A DNA stretch of 64,000 nucleotides from Prosopocoilus inquinatus (taxonomy: Eukaryota > Arthropoda > Insecta > Coleoptera > Lucanidae). The stretch covers positions 10,186,001-10,250,000 of the forward strand of contig CM069875.1 of NCBI GenBank assembly GCA_036172665.1, given 5' to 3'. The position numbers were made by a program, and so were the translations under genes. The notes below the pieces were generated by a model. That model worked only from the letters and a program-made list of their open reading frames with translations. It was not told where the DNA came from and did not search any database. Shown here piece after piece: positions 1 to 12,799 of this stretch. The number at the start of each line of letters is the position of its first letter. Position 1 is the stretch's first letter.

Positions 1-1573
1 CAATAAAAAAAAACCTGTACACCGTTTAGCAGGTGATGAAAAAAATTCTAATAAACCCAGGTCCAATACTCAATACAGAATTTTTATTTTTTACTTAAAA
101 TTCGATAAATTAAATAAAAAGCTGAATTGTTAACTAAGCTTATAAAGCTATATATAGCGTTTGTGGCCTGTGAAAAGTAAAGAATATACCGAATGTAACA
201 AAAAAATCTGCGTACACTAGTAAAAAAATTGGAAGATATAAGGTTCTTTTTTTCGCTTAAAAGTTTTAATCGTGTTTCGAATAGTTCGGACTTGAATTTC
301 GAACACCTGACTTGAATTTTTGATTCACAGTTCATTTGTAAATAACCATAATTCAATCAAAACAAGTTTTAAAAATAGAGAAATTCAAAGAAAGTCTGTT
401 TTTTAATCAAAACACGTTTCGATCACGATTTTGTGAGCGAAAGAAAGCACCTATTCCTTAACCATCGTGATCTACACCTTTGAATTTCCTTTTTTCTTAA
501 CACAAATGCACGCCACTGTTATAAGATAAATGTTTTTCGAAACCCGAAAACGAAGTTTGTATGCGCTATTAGAAAGTACGGGTTTTACTTAAGATTACTA
601 AACTGTGCAGTTTTCCCTCTGTGTGAGTGTCCCTCTTTATGTTGACAAAAGTACGTTCCTCATATTTTACATGTATGTAAATTTTTTGTTCTTTGAGGCA
701 TACAAAAACAGTTGGCAACTGAACCTTTCTGCGAATAAAAATGAAAAAAAGAATCCATTACGTGTCTGCGTTATTAAATTTAAATTCACTCGTACTTCAG
801 AAACAGACCACAGTTACTTTAGAACAGCAGCTATTCTAATAAACTTTTTTTTTATCGAATTACAGTATTCAAGATTTGTGACGCAACTTCTTAAAAACAG
901 AACACACAAGCAAGTTTAATGTAAATGTGCGGCTGCTCCAAAGTACTCAGAAACTTTGCGAAGTTTTAAAGTAGATTCCCAACATCACTTTAAAATATAT
1001 CAAACAGAAGGATTTTTCAAAAGCGTTGAAGTTTTCCGTCTATACAAATTTTTCGAGTTCTATATGGTTTTTAAGAGTTCATTTAATTAATTTCAAACTT
1101 GTATCGAAGAACTTATAATGTTGGTATTTTTTGTAAGTAAAAATCATGGCTAATTTCAACAAAGAATAATAAGACAACATACAAACCAGTCGACTCTTGC
1201 TAACCGCTAATAATTCGAAATTGAAATCTTTATCCCCAGGATGGCGAACAAAAGCATGAGAACAAAACAAATTTGATAAACAAACCGTACATAAATCACA
1301 TTTGTCATTTTCTTTAACCGCACCCCTTATGAGAAACCGCCGTTAATTCTAAATTGTTTAATTTGTGTATACTATGGACGCGTTTAGGCAGATTTCCCAC
1401 CGAAGCAATGGACAATAAGCAGTAACCGACAACAGCGAACAAACAACAAGCAACATCAAATCTTTTATACAATCACAACGAAGCAATAAAGCACAACATG
1501 TGGGTTGGTCGCATATCAGCATATCACACGCTATTCGGACGAAAATTAGAGCGATTTGACGCAAGTCAGCAAG
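1..1573. other. AT-rich intergenic stretch, little recognised
   Basis: I see no gene. Positions 241-347 are a diverged inverted relative of 10247-10385, so both are fragments of one old dispersed repeat. The open frames here are short and AT-driven, without domains. The interval 1358-1573 leads into the MITE at 1574 and has a short stretch (1386-1416) resembling the TIR of the element at 5811-6411. Confidence 0.5.
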
Positions 1574-1795
1574 AGTACGGACACACAGGCTAGCGATTTC
1601 TCTCTCGCAATAAATCGCGAGCAACGCAGAGACAAAAAAGTATTTCAAATACGTTACAACAAATTAAAGCGGCCGCACTCGTACAGAGTAGCGATGTCTC
1701 GCTGATGTTTTGTTGTAACGTGCTTGAAATATTTTTTTACGCTCTGTCGTTCGCGATTTATCGCGACCGAAAAATCGTTTGCCAGTGTAGTCGTA
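1574..1795. repeat. MITE-like inverted repeat
   Basis: The arms 1574-1668 and 1704-1795 are inverted copies of each other with scattered mismatches and a short spacer. Matching blocks include the CGCGATAAATCGCGA-like segment and the GTTACAACAAA segment. There is no coding capacity. I read it as a non-autonomous foldback or MITE; outer ends and target duplication are not clear. Confidence 0.6.
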
Positions 1796-2135
1796 CCCTA
1801 AAGCTAGCTTTCCACGAGGCAATTAATTGCAGCGAGCATTTTCTGTAAGCGATCGCAGCTTTCTATAGCATAATATAATAATTTCAATATTGTCACGATA
1901 AGGATTTAATTTTTAGCCTAAAATTAATAATTATAAAATGTAAAAGAGTCGCGACGAAATATTTCCGCGAGGAATAAAGTAGAACAATTAAGACAGCAAT
2001 CTTGCGAAATCTAAGCTACAAGCGGTTCACGTTTCATAACAAAACACGCGCTATATGTGGGACAAATTAATACAACAGGTGACGAAAGGAGAACACAGAA
2101 ACATGTCATAACAGTCGAATAGACAGATTTTCGCC

Positions 2136-2142
2136 TATATAA
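2136..2142 (+). promoter_or_regulatory. TATA box of the solo LTR
   Basis: TATATAA lies inside the LTR, upstream of the GC-rich minisatellite, as expected for the U3/R boundary of an LTR promoter. Confidence 0.5.
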
Positions 2143-2279
2143 CGTACGGAAGAAGATGGGAAGGCAGTCGAACCCGACTCCGGTAGGCTTAGTGCCTGCT
2201 GTAAGAAGGGCAGCCGCCCTCGCAGTCGAACCAGCCGTCGACTCAAGTAGGCCTAGTGCCAACTTCCCCAGGAGGACCT

Positions 2280-2570
2280 TCCTCACCGACGCCGTGCAAC
2301 CGCCACCCGCATCAGGACGCTGCCGTTTCCAAGAAGGATCATCATCACCGACGCCTTGTTGCCGCCACCCTCATCAGGACGCTGCCCGTTCCACGGAGGC
2401 ATCCTCACCGACGCCTTGCCGCCGCCACCCTCATCAGGACGCTGCCCGTTCCACGGAGGCATCATCACCGACGCCTTGCCGCCGCCACCCTCATCAGGAC
2501 GCTGCCGTTTCCAAGAAGGATCATCCTCACCGACGCCTTGTTGCCGCCACCCTCATCAGGACATCTCATC
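2280..2570 (+). repeat. 60-bp GC-rich minisatellite inside the LTR
   Basis: About five tandem units of roughly 60 bp, each carrying CACCGACGCC, a CCGCCACCC segment and CATCAGGACGCTGCC. Units at 2341, 2401 and 2461 are in exact 60-bp register; the flanking ones are slightly shifted. All frames on both strands stay open over it because the period is divisible by three, so the open frames are not evidence of a protein. It stands out against the AT-rich background. Confidence 0.8.
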
Positions 2571-2755
2571 GCAATTGCTGCAGCCCTCGAGATTGCCCTG
2601 GATCCGGTTAGCCGAATCGTCGGGTCTCTTCAACCCCAGCACAGAGGGATTCCTCATCCTCGCTGTCGCAGCCGACCCGTCGCGATTACGATAATCACGA
2701 AAACGCACCCCCGCACATTTAAAGATCGTCCGCCGATAGATAATCATATTCATTA

Positions 2756-2761
2756 AATAAA
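2756..2761 (+). terminator. Polyadenylation signal of the LTR
   Basis: AATAAA about 80 bp before the LTR end, consistent with the R/U5 region. Confidence 0.45.
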
Positions 2762-3032
2762 GGTATACATTGTTTTGGTAAACTGTGTTTTCAAGCTCTA
2801 TCACTGAGAACCCGCTACCTACCCCTAACCACGTGACAATATTATATAATAAGCAACTAGAGCGCTGACAATTGATAGTGCCAACCACTTTTGTATCATT
2901 TAACAATACAAGTTATTAATCGCCTCAGAACATTTATGTCAGTATTATAGCTTGTCACAGAAATATTACTAGAGAAATAATTAGACTGCACGGAAAAATA
3001 CATGCAAATAGAATAGGTTCTAATTTACAAAA

Positions 3033-3290
3033 TCGCATAACGTCGGCTACACAAACAAATCGCGTAACTCCAAAACGTAGAAGATTACAGGAGAGACAAA
3101 AAACTTCGTTACAACTAATTGCAAAATAATTATATGTTTTATATTTATTGTCACTTATATACTTCCTTAACAAACAAAAATATGTAAATTTTCTTGTAAG
3201 ATTATTGTTTTTAAAAAGTTTTCGTCCCTTCTGTAAAAATTTGACATTTAGGAGTTACGCGATTTGCTTGTGTAGATATGCGATTACTAT
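3033..3290. repeat. MITE-like inverted repeat
   Basis: The left block around 3034-3072 (ATCGCGTAACTCC) is repeated inverted around 3250-3290 (GGAGTTACGCGAT), with diverged flanks. Small non-coding foldback; ends not resolved. Confidence 0.5.
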
Positions 3291-3639
3291 TTGCACAAGC
3301 AACTTATTATTTACACGAGCTAATTTCTTACTGCAACTGCTGGAATGAATCGCTTGCATAGCTCCGTTGAAAACGGCTTTTACAGAGCGAATCTGTCAAA
3401 TCAGTGCAAAGACGACTAATTGTAAGCTACGACTGATCAGTCGACAGCGAAAGTCAAATAAATTCTCACAATGATTCGTTAATACATATAATCTCACAGC
3501 CCTAGTCCTTTAGTGCCCGGTTTCTGAAACGATACATAACTTTATGTAGAGACAAACTCAAAATAAACTCACCATAACTTCTAAGAATCGTTTCTCAACA
3601 AATGAGACTGAAGACTAATTAGTTAACGATGGCAAAACC

Positions 3640-3797
3640 GTACATACAAACGAGTCAAACTAGACGAACCGAACGCGACATTTATTCCGTTCGTCTATTT
3701 TCACTGATTTGTAAGCATGATTTGCATTCAGACATGCAATCTGTGGTGTGTTTAACGAGAGAAAACCCGCTCGTGTAGTTTGGCTCTAAGTCGAGTA
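3640..3797. repeat. Fragment of the MITE seen at 24829-25036
   Basis: The segment from the GAGTCAAACTAGACGAACCG region to GTGTAGTTTGGCTCTAAG matches the right part of the complete MITE at 24829-25036, including its terminal GTAGTTTGGCTC. Only one terminal repeat is recognisable here, so it is truncated or strongly diverged. Confidence 0.55.
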
Positions 3798-3836
3798 ATT
3801 CAGGCAAACATGTAAAGATACGTTTCCATGCATTCG

Positions 3837-3966
3837 TCGTGCGTCTTGCGTCGTTCCGTCGTCAATTTGTTATTGGTGCAGTACTGCAAATCTTGGCGGT
3901 TGCGAAAAATATTTAAAATAAACCAATAACAATTGACGACGGAACGACGCACGAGGCACGACGCAC
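3837..3966. mobile_element. Short palindromic MITE
   Basis: A 130-bp element with about 42-bp inverted arms (3837-3878 and 3922-3966) that share GTCGTTCCGTCGTCAATT and TTATTGGT. The arms are rich in CGTCGTGCG. No coding capacity. Confidence 0.7.
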
Positions 3967-5810
3967 AGTGTTGCCGAGTACTAATAAAAACTTAAAAACA
4001 AAATTATTGAATATTTTCTTTCATTAAAAATAGTTATATTACGTTGAAAAATACATGAAAAATATAAAAATTCGTAAAGTACTTTTTCGTTTTAGGAACG
4101 ATAAGACAATACATAAAATGTGAAGAAAAAGTCTGGTAAAGTAAATATTTCCGAAAATATTTTCTTTTTGGAAAAAAAATGCTCGGACAGAAAAGTTATT
4201 ACTATAAATCTACATTTCAGTTCATATATTTATACAGTGGCATACCATTGGGGTACTAAAACAACTTTATTTTTTTAATGGAAACCTCTATTTTTATTAC
4301 AAATTCCAAGCGGGCATATTTTTCTACGTAAAACTACAAAGAAAAATTATAGTCACATAAGAATCTTTTTGAAACAAATGTTCAAGTATTAATAAAGAAA
4401 CAAAACCAATAGATGAAGTATTTTGAATGCAAATTATCACATCAACGCTCATTATCATCATCTCAATGTGAGAAAATTTTCACTGTCTCTTCAAAGGAAA
4501 TTATTAAAGATAAATGCAGGTGCACTGTGACTAACAAAATATTGAACTAAAATGTCAATGTCAATAATGTCTAAAATGCATCGTTTCACTGGTTAATATT
4601 GAACGGGCAATAATTTTATATTTATTTCATTTATTTCATTCAAAATTAAATATTTATTAAAACAACAGGTAAATAAAAATGAAAATGGAGATTTATTGCA
4701 AAAAAGAAATTTATATTGTACCCCAATGGTTCCTGAAAATAAATAACATGAAATGTAGGAATCGAGTTCGAGCGTTCTTGTAAAAACAAAATAGTTTAGC
4801 AAATATTTAGGGTGTTCCTCAGTCTTTAATAAAATTTATTTTACACTCCGTATAGAAAGTAGCAGGAAAAATATAAAATACTGCTGCAACTTCCAATTCC
4901 TGAATGTGTATATATTTATCTCACATGTTTGATCGGAGCATTCTTATCAATTCTTCTTCTGTAATTATGACTCCTCTGTTGAAAGAAATGTTCCACAATT
5001 TTTTTCTTTTCTTAAATTTGACACAATTACTCAAATTTTCTAGTTTGTTTGAATTCTTTAAAATTCGTTTTTCATTAATTATTTGAAAAATATGATTTAC
5101 ATGTCGAGAAAATTCCACGAAGTGACGTACAACAAATAATAAATAAAAAGTCAGAGTGGCGCAAAACGCGCAAGTTTTTATGTTTTATTATGAAAACACA
5201 AAGTGTATAGAACATTTAAACTTAGGTCTCCAACAGGTGATATTCGGAATTACTAAACAAAAAGTTTCATCAAAAAGATATAACAGGTGGAAAATATTTG
5301 TATGATTTGTACGATTATTTCTAAACAATTAAACACAAAAAAAATAATAGGTGAAACGACTAATTAAACATACCTCCCATATTTGATTACACAGTTCAGT
5401 TTTGAACAAACTCACTTCAGAAGGAAAGTATAATTAACAATGTTGCGATAAATTTATGGCGAGTATAATGACATAACAATTAATATGACACTTTGTCTAG
5501 CACTTACTCGATAATTTCAAAAGATACTTAGTCCCTTTTTACGATAAATAATAAATTAAGATCTGATCTAATATTTATTAAGTTTATTTTCGTCTACCTT
5601 CATTTTAACATTTTGATTTTTGCCGTGTCTTGGCCACACTGTGCGACGGATGCATGGAAACATAGCTTACGTCGACTATTTAGTCGACGTAATCACTAGG
5701 TGATCCTTTTAAAGGCAATATCATTATCGTTTTGGTTTGAAAGATTTGCAATCTATACAATGTAATTTATATGAACAACAAGCGTTCTCTATTGAATGTG
5801 ACTATAGCCT
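3967..5810. other. AT-rich intergenic stretch
   Basis: No gene is seen. A weak inverted repeat pairs CCATTGGGGTAC (about 4246) with GTACCCCAATGG (about 4718), possibly an old 0.5-kb MITE. A perfect hairpin TTACGTCGACT/AGTCGACGTAA sits at 5668-5693. Otherwise unannotated. Confidence 0.45.
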
Positions 5811-6411
5811 ACAGCTTTTAAATTCCTTCGTTAGGGTGTTCGGCTCTCTCAGGAAGATTTCATACCGAAGCAATGGACAAGAAACGATATAGTTTGGACC
5901 AAATAATGTTGGGTATGACTTGTAATCAGGTATAAGAAATCGGCCCACTTGCTCCGCGAGCAATACGAAGATTTAGTATTCAGACTTTATTAGACCTCGC
6001 CCAGAGTAACTTCAGCGAAGTGCGAACACTCGCACTGTAACTCTTCCCCTCCCACTCGTTAGCAATTTAAATGCATTGGCGCCGTGGAGGGAGTAAGTAG
6101 TAACTTTCCGTGTAAAAAGTGTCCGAATTCTTTTCCCTGCTCATAACTTTTCAGTACAAGTTTTGCCTACTGATTGTATTCTATTTCATACATGCGCACT
6201 CATTTTGTTGTGTATTAAAAAAAGAAAGAAATCTGTAATAACCTATATGATATTATTGACGTACGGTTTCCAGTGATTGATTCGTACGTTAAAGCGCGAT
6301 GAGTCATACCGAACCTTATTTGGTCCAAACTATATCGTTTCTTGTCCATTGCTTCGGTATGAAATCTTCCTGAGAGAGCCGAACACCCTAACGAAGGAAT
6401 TTAAAAGCTGT
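5811..6411. mobile_element. MITE with about 105-bp TIRs
   Basis: A 601-bp element whose ends, 5811-5915 and 6303-6411, are near-identical inverted copies starting ACAGCTTTTAAATTCC. They share CCGAAGCAATGGACAAGAAA and GGTCCAAA blocks. The interior has no coding sequence. A partial relative of the terminal repeat lies at 1386-1416. Confidence 0.78.
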
Positions 6412-8278
6412 AAGCCCGCATATGCAGACGATAAAAAATGTCTTTATGATCATTTAATTTGATTTAGTAGGCAGACGTCTACTTTTTTACGCCATTGTAA
6501 ACCTTAAACATAATACTAATGGATGGGAACATTTTCGGCATATCTCCTTGAAATCCATCTGGGAAAAATTTTATACAAAACTGAATAAATTTCAAGTCGC
6601 GCTCTAGAAAGTAAATAAACACGTTGAATTTTATTTAATGTTTTTACTTTGTGTACGTTTGTCTACCTACTTGCTCATTTGCTGGTCCGTCTACTTACTT
6701 TTATCATCAATAAAGATCAGGTTATCATTTATAGGAAAACACTACTTCTAACTGACGCATCATAACCTCAGATTTTTTTTAAAAGCTATGTCCGCAAAAT
6801 TGTTTTTCATAGAAACACGTAGTTTGCAAAATATCGTCAAATAAAATGTTTTAGATTGACAACGGTGATCGTGTAAAGAACCGTACATTTAATAACACTA
6901 CTCAATGTTTTTGTGACGTGCATAAAAATAGTTTTATCAGTATAGAAAATACAATTTCAGCCTATTAATTCTATATTGAAAGAATCGTTATTATTTTGTA
7001 GTACAATTATATCGAAATCACTAAAAACAGAATAGATTCATGTTATCTCACGTGCTGTTTTAAAAAGGACAATTTATGAATTGCACCTAAATTCAGATTC
7101 GTACGTTTCATACCTAACATCAATGTTTTATGTTAAAATAAATTTGCAATACGTTTATTTGTTGTAATCAGCTCTTCACTGGACATCTAAATTTGTAAAA
7201 ATAGACAAATGTTCCACTTAAAAAAAATAAAAAATTTCTGGAACACCCTATGTAATTGAACATAATTTTTAAAATATGCCGCATGGTGTCTAGTAGGTAA
7301 CGCTTTCGTTGCCTGTTTCACTCTTCACCATTTCATAATTGCTGGTCTTGTCGTTTGAAATAAATTTTGTTTAGTTTTTCACATTTAAATCATTCGGTAG
7401 AAGTTACTTGTTCACAAATTCAAAGACCACTGCCAGCGTTGCCTTGAGAAAAATATAACTGGCAACAGTACCTTAGCTAGAAATTTGGTAATAAAAATGC
7501 CAAGTAGGTACGTGAAATAAATGACAAAGTTATAAGTAGGGATCTGAATCACATATTTTATCGTAATCAATAGAATTTTAAATGTTTTGTTTGTGAAAGA
7601 GCTAGATTTCTGGAATAATCTATGAAACGCCCTAACTTCAAAAATACCGAGTTCTTTGCAGCGCGTCATTACACAACGTACACAAATACATATGTGATTC
7701 CGATCTCTAGTTATAAGTAAGGGTCGGACATCCCTGGGATATCTGGTAAAAACCAGTATAAAGATAAAGAAAGCAGCGGCGTAGATTTCAACGTCGCCGC
7801 TGAACGGCTTTTTGCCCGAGGAACTCCCACCCTCGCGCTCATTGCATCAGAAGCAACCGTTTGATGTAAATTACGTGTGCAACATAATTGCCTTTACAGT
7901 TTCTTTCAAACTAATAATTATGAAAACATTATAATTATTTAATGTAGCTTTTAAAAAGACTGGCATAATACAATTAATTCGTATCAATTATAGCGCCGGC
8001 ACTGCAAAAAGAATGCGAGTTCATTTCGGAATAAATCGATTATGTAAACAAGTTTTTATATCCAGTCGACCAGAACTGTGGTGGTTAATGCGTGCCGCAT
8101 AGACTTCTCGGGCTTCGACTGGTTTATTGTTTTGATTTTACAGGGAAGACGCGTTAAAGATTAGAACTTTTCCGATTATGATCGCTTCAGCATATTAGTA
8201 GTTCCTCGTATATTTAACGAAACCTTCCGCCTAAAATGCGCCTAGGCCTGGTTATAAATTCTGAATAGCTACTATCGG
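6412..8278. other. Intergenic, no gene seen
   Basis: AT-rich sequence without recognisable domains. A small GC-rich hairpin (GCGGCG...CGCCGC) is at about 7772-7800. A TE-end-like GGAACACCCTATGT is at about 7241. The 85-aa minus frame at 7412-7669 has no recognisable motif. Confidence 0.45.
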
Positions 8279-8494
8279 AAGCAAAAAAAAGCAGACAAAC
8301 TATAGTTTACTGTAATCATTCTTTCTAAAAATGGTAGTGATTAAAAACGACTTCATAGATAACATTCAAAAAATTTAAAAGCTTTCAAACTTAACAAACT
8401 TTGGTAAATCTGTGAATTCGTCTTTAATCAATGGCATTTTGAGAAAGAATAATTACAGGAAACTAGTTTTTTCTACTTTTTTTGCTTTCAACTG
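8279..8494. mobile_element. MITE family E, copy 1
   Basis: About 216 bp with about 60-bp inverted arms containing AAAAAAGCAGACAAAC and TTCTTTCTAAAAATGG, and the inverted GAAAGAATAATTACAGG block. Two closely related copies are in the arms of the large palindrome (17772-18000 and 21216-21440). Confidence 0.75.
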
Positions 8495-9075
8495 TTAATA
8501 ATTATGGTAGATTAACGACTGATGAATAATTCTTTCATCTTAATATTTGAAATGTTTCCCTGCTTACGAGTGCCACCTTACTGTGCTGAAAAGTTTCAAC
8601 TTTAAGAAATTTCCACTTTTATACAAAAAGTTGTCATAAATGTCTCATTGGATATAGTGGGCATTGAAGATATGACTTTTTCAGCTTGTAAAATTAGCAG
8701 ATTTCCTCAGCTGATTGTCAGTTAATCGATTGTGTTTCCTACGCTTTGTTGGTGTTTAATTTGCGGTGAAATTTTGAAAACAAATTTCCCTCTGTGGGAT
8801 TCGGTATGTGAGATATCAATCAGTTGATGATCATTAACTGTATTTGCATGCCTTTAAGTTACAATGGAGGGCGGCTAAGACCAGTATTAGCCGTCCTCCA
8901 TTTACAACATATTTGTATTCTAATCGATTCAAATTTACATAAAATCACTGATTGCATTTCATTTGCACTTATTCAGTTGACGATCAGTGATAAAGAAGTG
9001 ATTGAGTTTCTCTGCCCTCACCCTCTACTGATCAAGCTAGTTTTTACAATCAGTACTCAGATTAATATAATAGGG
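8495..9075. other. Intergenic, one short hairpin
   Basis: No gene. A hairpin ATGGAGGGCGGCTAA/TTAGCCGTCCTCCAT is at 8862-8901. A related half (AAATGGAGGACAGCTG) lies at about 10773, so this is probably the end of a dispersed element. Confidence 0.4.
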
Positions 9076-9615
9076 TACAGTTGCGGAAATAGAAAGCGGG
9101 ACAAGTCTTAAAACGAAGTTTCGGATTATTTTGATAGTGTGAAGTTTCCTTGGTGACGGTCGTGACCCTTCTAATTAATTTATTACCGTCAGTAAACGTC
9201 AGAAATTACTTCAAATTATGTTGTTAATAATGTTTCGTCATTCTGGCTAAAATGAAAGATAAAAGTTTCGACCAATGAATCCAATGGAATTAGTGAAGCC
9301 TGTAGAAGAATTATGTGACATTTCAGATGTAGAATATATTAGAAATCTCAATTCATTCAAAGCCCGGACAAGGTTGCATAACCAAATATTAAGAACCGTT
9401 ATTTTGTTTCTTTTTACTTAACGTGGCGATAATTGTAAGTAAAATAACTGTTACATTAATATGATGCCTTTTTCCCTTATAATTTAATTATAAATGGACT
9501 GATTAATCATATTATTTAATGTGAATGTTGATAAATTAGCGTAGTTGCCGAAATTCAGAAGTAAGGTTTAAACTAACGAAAGATTACTGTCCCGCTTTCT
9601 GTTTCCCCAACTGTA
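9076..9615. mobile_element. MITE with about 28-bp TIRs
   Basis: The ends TACAGTTGCGGAAATAGAAA and its inverted counterpart (reading TACAGTTGGGGAAACAGAAA from the right) match over about 28 bp, followed by GCGGGACA on both sides. The 540-bp interior has no recognisable transposase, so it is non-autonomous. Confidence 0.65.
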
Positions 9616-11008
9616 TATGACAATAATTATAAAATTATTAATTAAAGTTCTCTAATCGAGACTACAGTCAACAATACACGCCAAAACACCAAATTTGTAC
9701 GCTGTTTCTAATTATTATTCTCTTAAATTAATAAATAAAATCGAAAATATTCAAATATAAGTCACGTGGCTTCGAACGGCTTCTCATTCGTTGTGACGTC
9801 ATGGTTCATAAAATGTCACTAGACGTTTATGATGTATGCAGACTGCAAACTCTTGTCAAACAGTTTGAATGGTTGTTCTTAATATATGCCGAAAAATCTA
9901 GTTTTAATTTAAACAACAATTACTGAGAGATTACATCTTTAAGAAATTATTATATTTTGTACTTTGTAGGTGGGAAAATTTGTGGTGGAAACGGGAATTT
10001 TTCGCCAATGAAAAGTAAGGTTGATAACACTAAGTTTTGTGAGACTTTTATAAATAATTTATTCGGAGTTCTTGCACAGGTATTTTTACATTAAAGGTGC
10101 TTTCTTTCATTTACAAAAACGTGGTCCAAACGCGTTTAGATTCAAAGACGGGCGTTCTTTTGCAAACGGATTAACCCCCACTCTCCTTGAAAATTCAGCC
10201 CCGAGCGATAATCCCCTTTCCGTTTCGAATCAAACTATTTTTGTATTTCGTTTGGATTACAATATTTACAGGCGAACTGTCAATCAATAATTCAAATCTG
10301 AAGTGTTTCATTGCAGCAACTAGGGAATCCAGATTCAAACTATTCGAAACCAGATTCAAACTTTTAAGCAAAAGAAAGCAGCTTACAGTACAGCACAATA
10401 CTGATCCTATGTTTTACTATTCATTTTAATAAGTATTATGTATTCGTATTTATATTCACTTATTACGATTTGACAGCTTATTAACACTGACGTCACACGG
10501 TCAGAATGTGCGTTTTGGCGGCAATTTAGACAATTCAAATTTCTCTGATTTTTTACGGCTTTAATTTATCAAAAAAAAAAATTATCTAAATTATCGTATT
10601 TTCACCTACTTTCAAATAAAATCTTTAAAAAAATGTTCGTGTAGCCTTTTTTATACATATTGTGAGGTTTTATTCATTTATTTTCCGTTATTCCGTTAAG
10701 AAACTCACCGCTCGCTTTAAAATCAGCTGAGTTCAAAATTAAATCGATTTGATTTTAGATGAAATGAGTTTAAATGGAGGACAGCTGAAGGTGAATTCGT
10801 GATGAAAAGAAAATACTGCAACATTGGCTAAAAAATTTAGTTATAGTACCAAATTCTCGCTAGAGAATACGGTATCCTGCGATGATAAATATTAAATGAT
10901 GAATGATTATGAATATTGAGTAAATAGAATATACTCTCTGTCTCAAAATTAAAAAAAAAAACACTACCTATCGATTCATACTGCCAAAAAACAAAATTCT
11001 CAGATATA
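9616..11008. other. Intergenic, one repeat fragment
   Basis: No gene. Positions 10247-10385 are a diverged inverted relative of 241-347. The 72- and 80-aa frames at 10072-10429 overlap this fragment and have no known domain. Confidence 0.45.
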
Positions 11009-12799
11009 GAGGATGTCCACCCAGTCCCGCGGTCTTCTCTACCGTCTAAAGTATACAAGATAGAAAAGAAATTCAAACGAGCTGAGGTGTAACTCAGTCA
11101 GCTCTATTTTCTAAAATTATTTTTGGCTATACAGGGTGTTCAGTAAATGAGAGCCATACCAAAGTTATATTTTTTTAAATGGAACACCCAGTATATTTTT
11201 ACATATTTCGAAAGTACGCATAACGAGTAGGTAATAACCAAAAATTTCGGAAGTTTATTTAAGAGTTTTTAAGATAAAAGTGATAGTGTATAAAAAATTG
11301 CTCTGCTTTGAGCACTTATAGTTTGAATATTTATTTACATTTCATCGCTAATTCTTGTAGGTACTCAATACAATATCTCAACTATAGAAATTTCTCAACA
11401 GATTCAATCTATTAGTTATTATGTGTACAGAGTGTGGAGTTTTGAAAAAGTTAATTCTTCTCAAAATTTTCAAATGGCACACCCTGTATGTCTAAACTCT
11501 TGTGAAACACTGCCTTAATGAGCTTTCATAAAACGCCAGATGTTTTTGTCTAAACTGAAGAAATCAGGAGACAGGAAAATTTCTTTTCTTTCAATATTAA
11601 CGTTATTTAGCTTTTCCGTCAGGTTTTTCTGTTTCAGTTAAATGATAAATCAATGAATATGTTTTTATTTTGTGCTCAAAGTAATTGAATATGTTCCTAT
11701 TAAACTAATTCCTATTCTCCCTTACTTTGAAAATATTTAAATAACTATTAAAATAATTTGAAAAAATAAAACTTAAAATTACGTTGCCGTTTGCTAGAAA
11801 ATAGGAAAACAGTTGCCATGAATTTTTAATTGACAGAACAATTGTTTAGATTAGTGACACACTCCTTTTACAAATTTGTACTTCTTTTTGTGTTAACAAA
11901 ATGAATTTTAATAATGAAAGCAACCAAAACTGTCTTTTGACGTCAAGATTACAAGAAGTAAGAAGTACTTACAAGAAGCTGAAAAACAATTTGGATATTT
12001 AATATAAATTTTCTAGATCCGATGGTTCCTTGTCATTCTTAATTTGTTCATTGTATTCTGTTATTTTCTAATTTAATACTTATTATTCTTAATTTGTACA
12101 TTATTTTGTTATTTTCTAATTTATTAATTAAATTAACTAATATTTGTTAATTTATTAACAAAATAAAACAGGACCGGTGGAAAATGCTAAAAACGTCAAT
12201 ATTGTAATAAAAAAAATGAGTAATTGCTGTTTCGCGATATGTTCAGTTTGGACAAAAACATTTGGTGTTTTATGAAAGCTCATTAAGACAGTGTTTCACA
12301 AGAGTTTAGATATATAGGCTGTTTCATTTGAAAACTTTTAGAAAAATTAACTTTTTCAAAACTCAACACCCTGTACATATAATAACTAATAGATTGAAGC
12401 TATTGTGAAATTTCTGTAGAAGAGATATTGTATTGTCTACCTACAGAAATTCGCGATGAAATGTAAATAAATGATTAAACTATAAGAGCTCAAAGTAGAG
12501 CAATTTTTTTATACACTGTCATAAATATCTTAAAAATTCTTAAATAAAACTTCCGAAATGTTTGCTTATTACCTACTCGTTATGCGTACTTTCGAAATAT
12601 GTAAAAATATACTGGCTGTTCCATTTAAAAAAATGTAACTTTGGTATGGCTCTCATTTACTGAACACCCTGTACTGTAGCCAAAAATAATTTTAGAAAAT
12701 AAAGCTGACTGAGTTACACCTCAGCTCGTTTGAATTTCTTTTCTATCTTCTATACTTTAGACGGTAGGGAAGATCGCGGCACTCGGTGGACAGCTTGTA
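11009..12799. mobile_element. Foldback element A, copy 1 (complete)
   Basis: The arms 11009-11575 and 12228-12799 are inverted copies of about 570 bp. They start GGATGTCCAC / GCTGTCCACC and share the block GTCTAAAGTATACAAGATAG and an internal TACAGGGTGTTCAGTAAATG. The 650-bp interior has no transposase. The ends resemble the AGG(G/A)TGTCC termini frequent in this window. A second copy (14515-24640) and a partial third (33214-34199) confirm a repeat family. Confidence 0.8.

Larger units (their letters stand above)
1891..2838 (+). mobile_element. Solo LTR (gypsy-like)
   Basis: The 948-bp segment starts TGTCACG and ends CGTGACA, the TG...CA inverted ends of an LTR. It is flanked by ATAT on both sides (1887-1890 and 2839-2842), a 4-bp target duplication as usual for gypsy-type LTR elements. 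It contains a TATA box (2136) and a polyadenylation signal (2756), so the sense is plus. No internal retroelement sequence follows, so it is a solo LTR left by LTR-LTR recombination. The family is not identified. The middle is unusually GC-rich because of a minisatellite. Confidence 0.72.

Noticed and set aside
2011..2756. Several overlapping open frames over the GC-rich minisatellite
   Set aside because: All frames on both strands are open because of the 60-bp period; the region lies inside a solo LTR.
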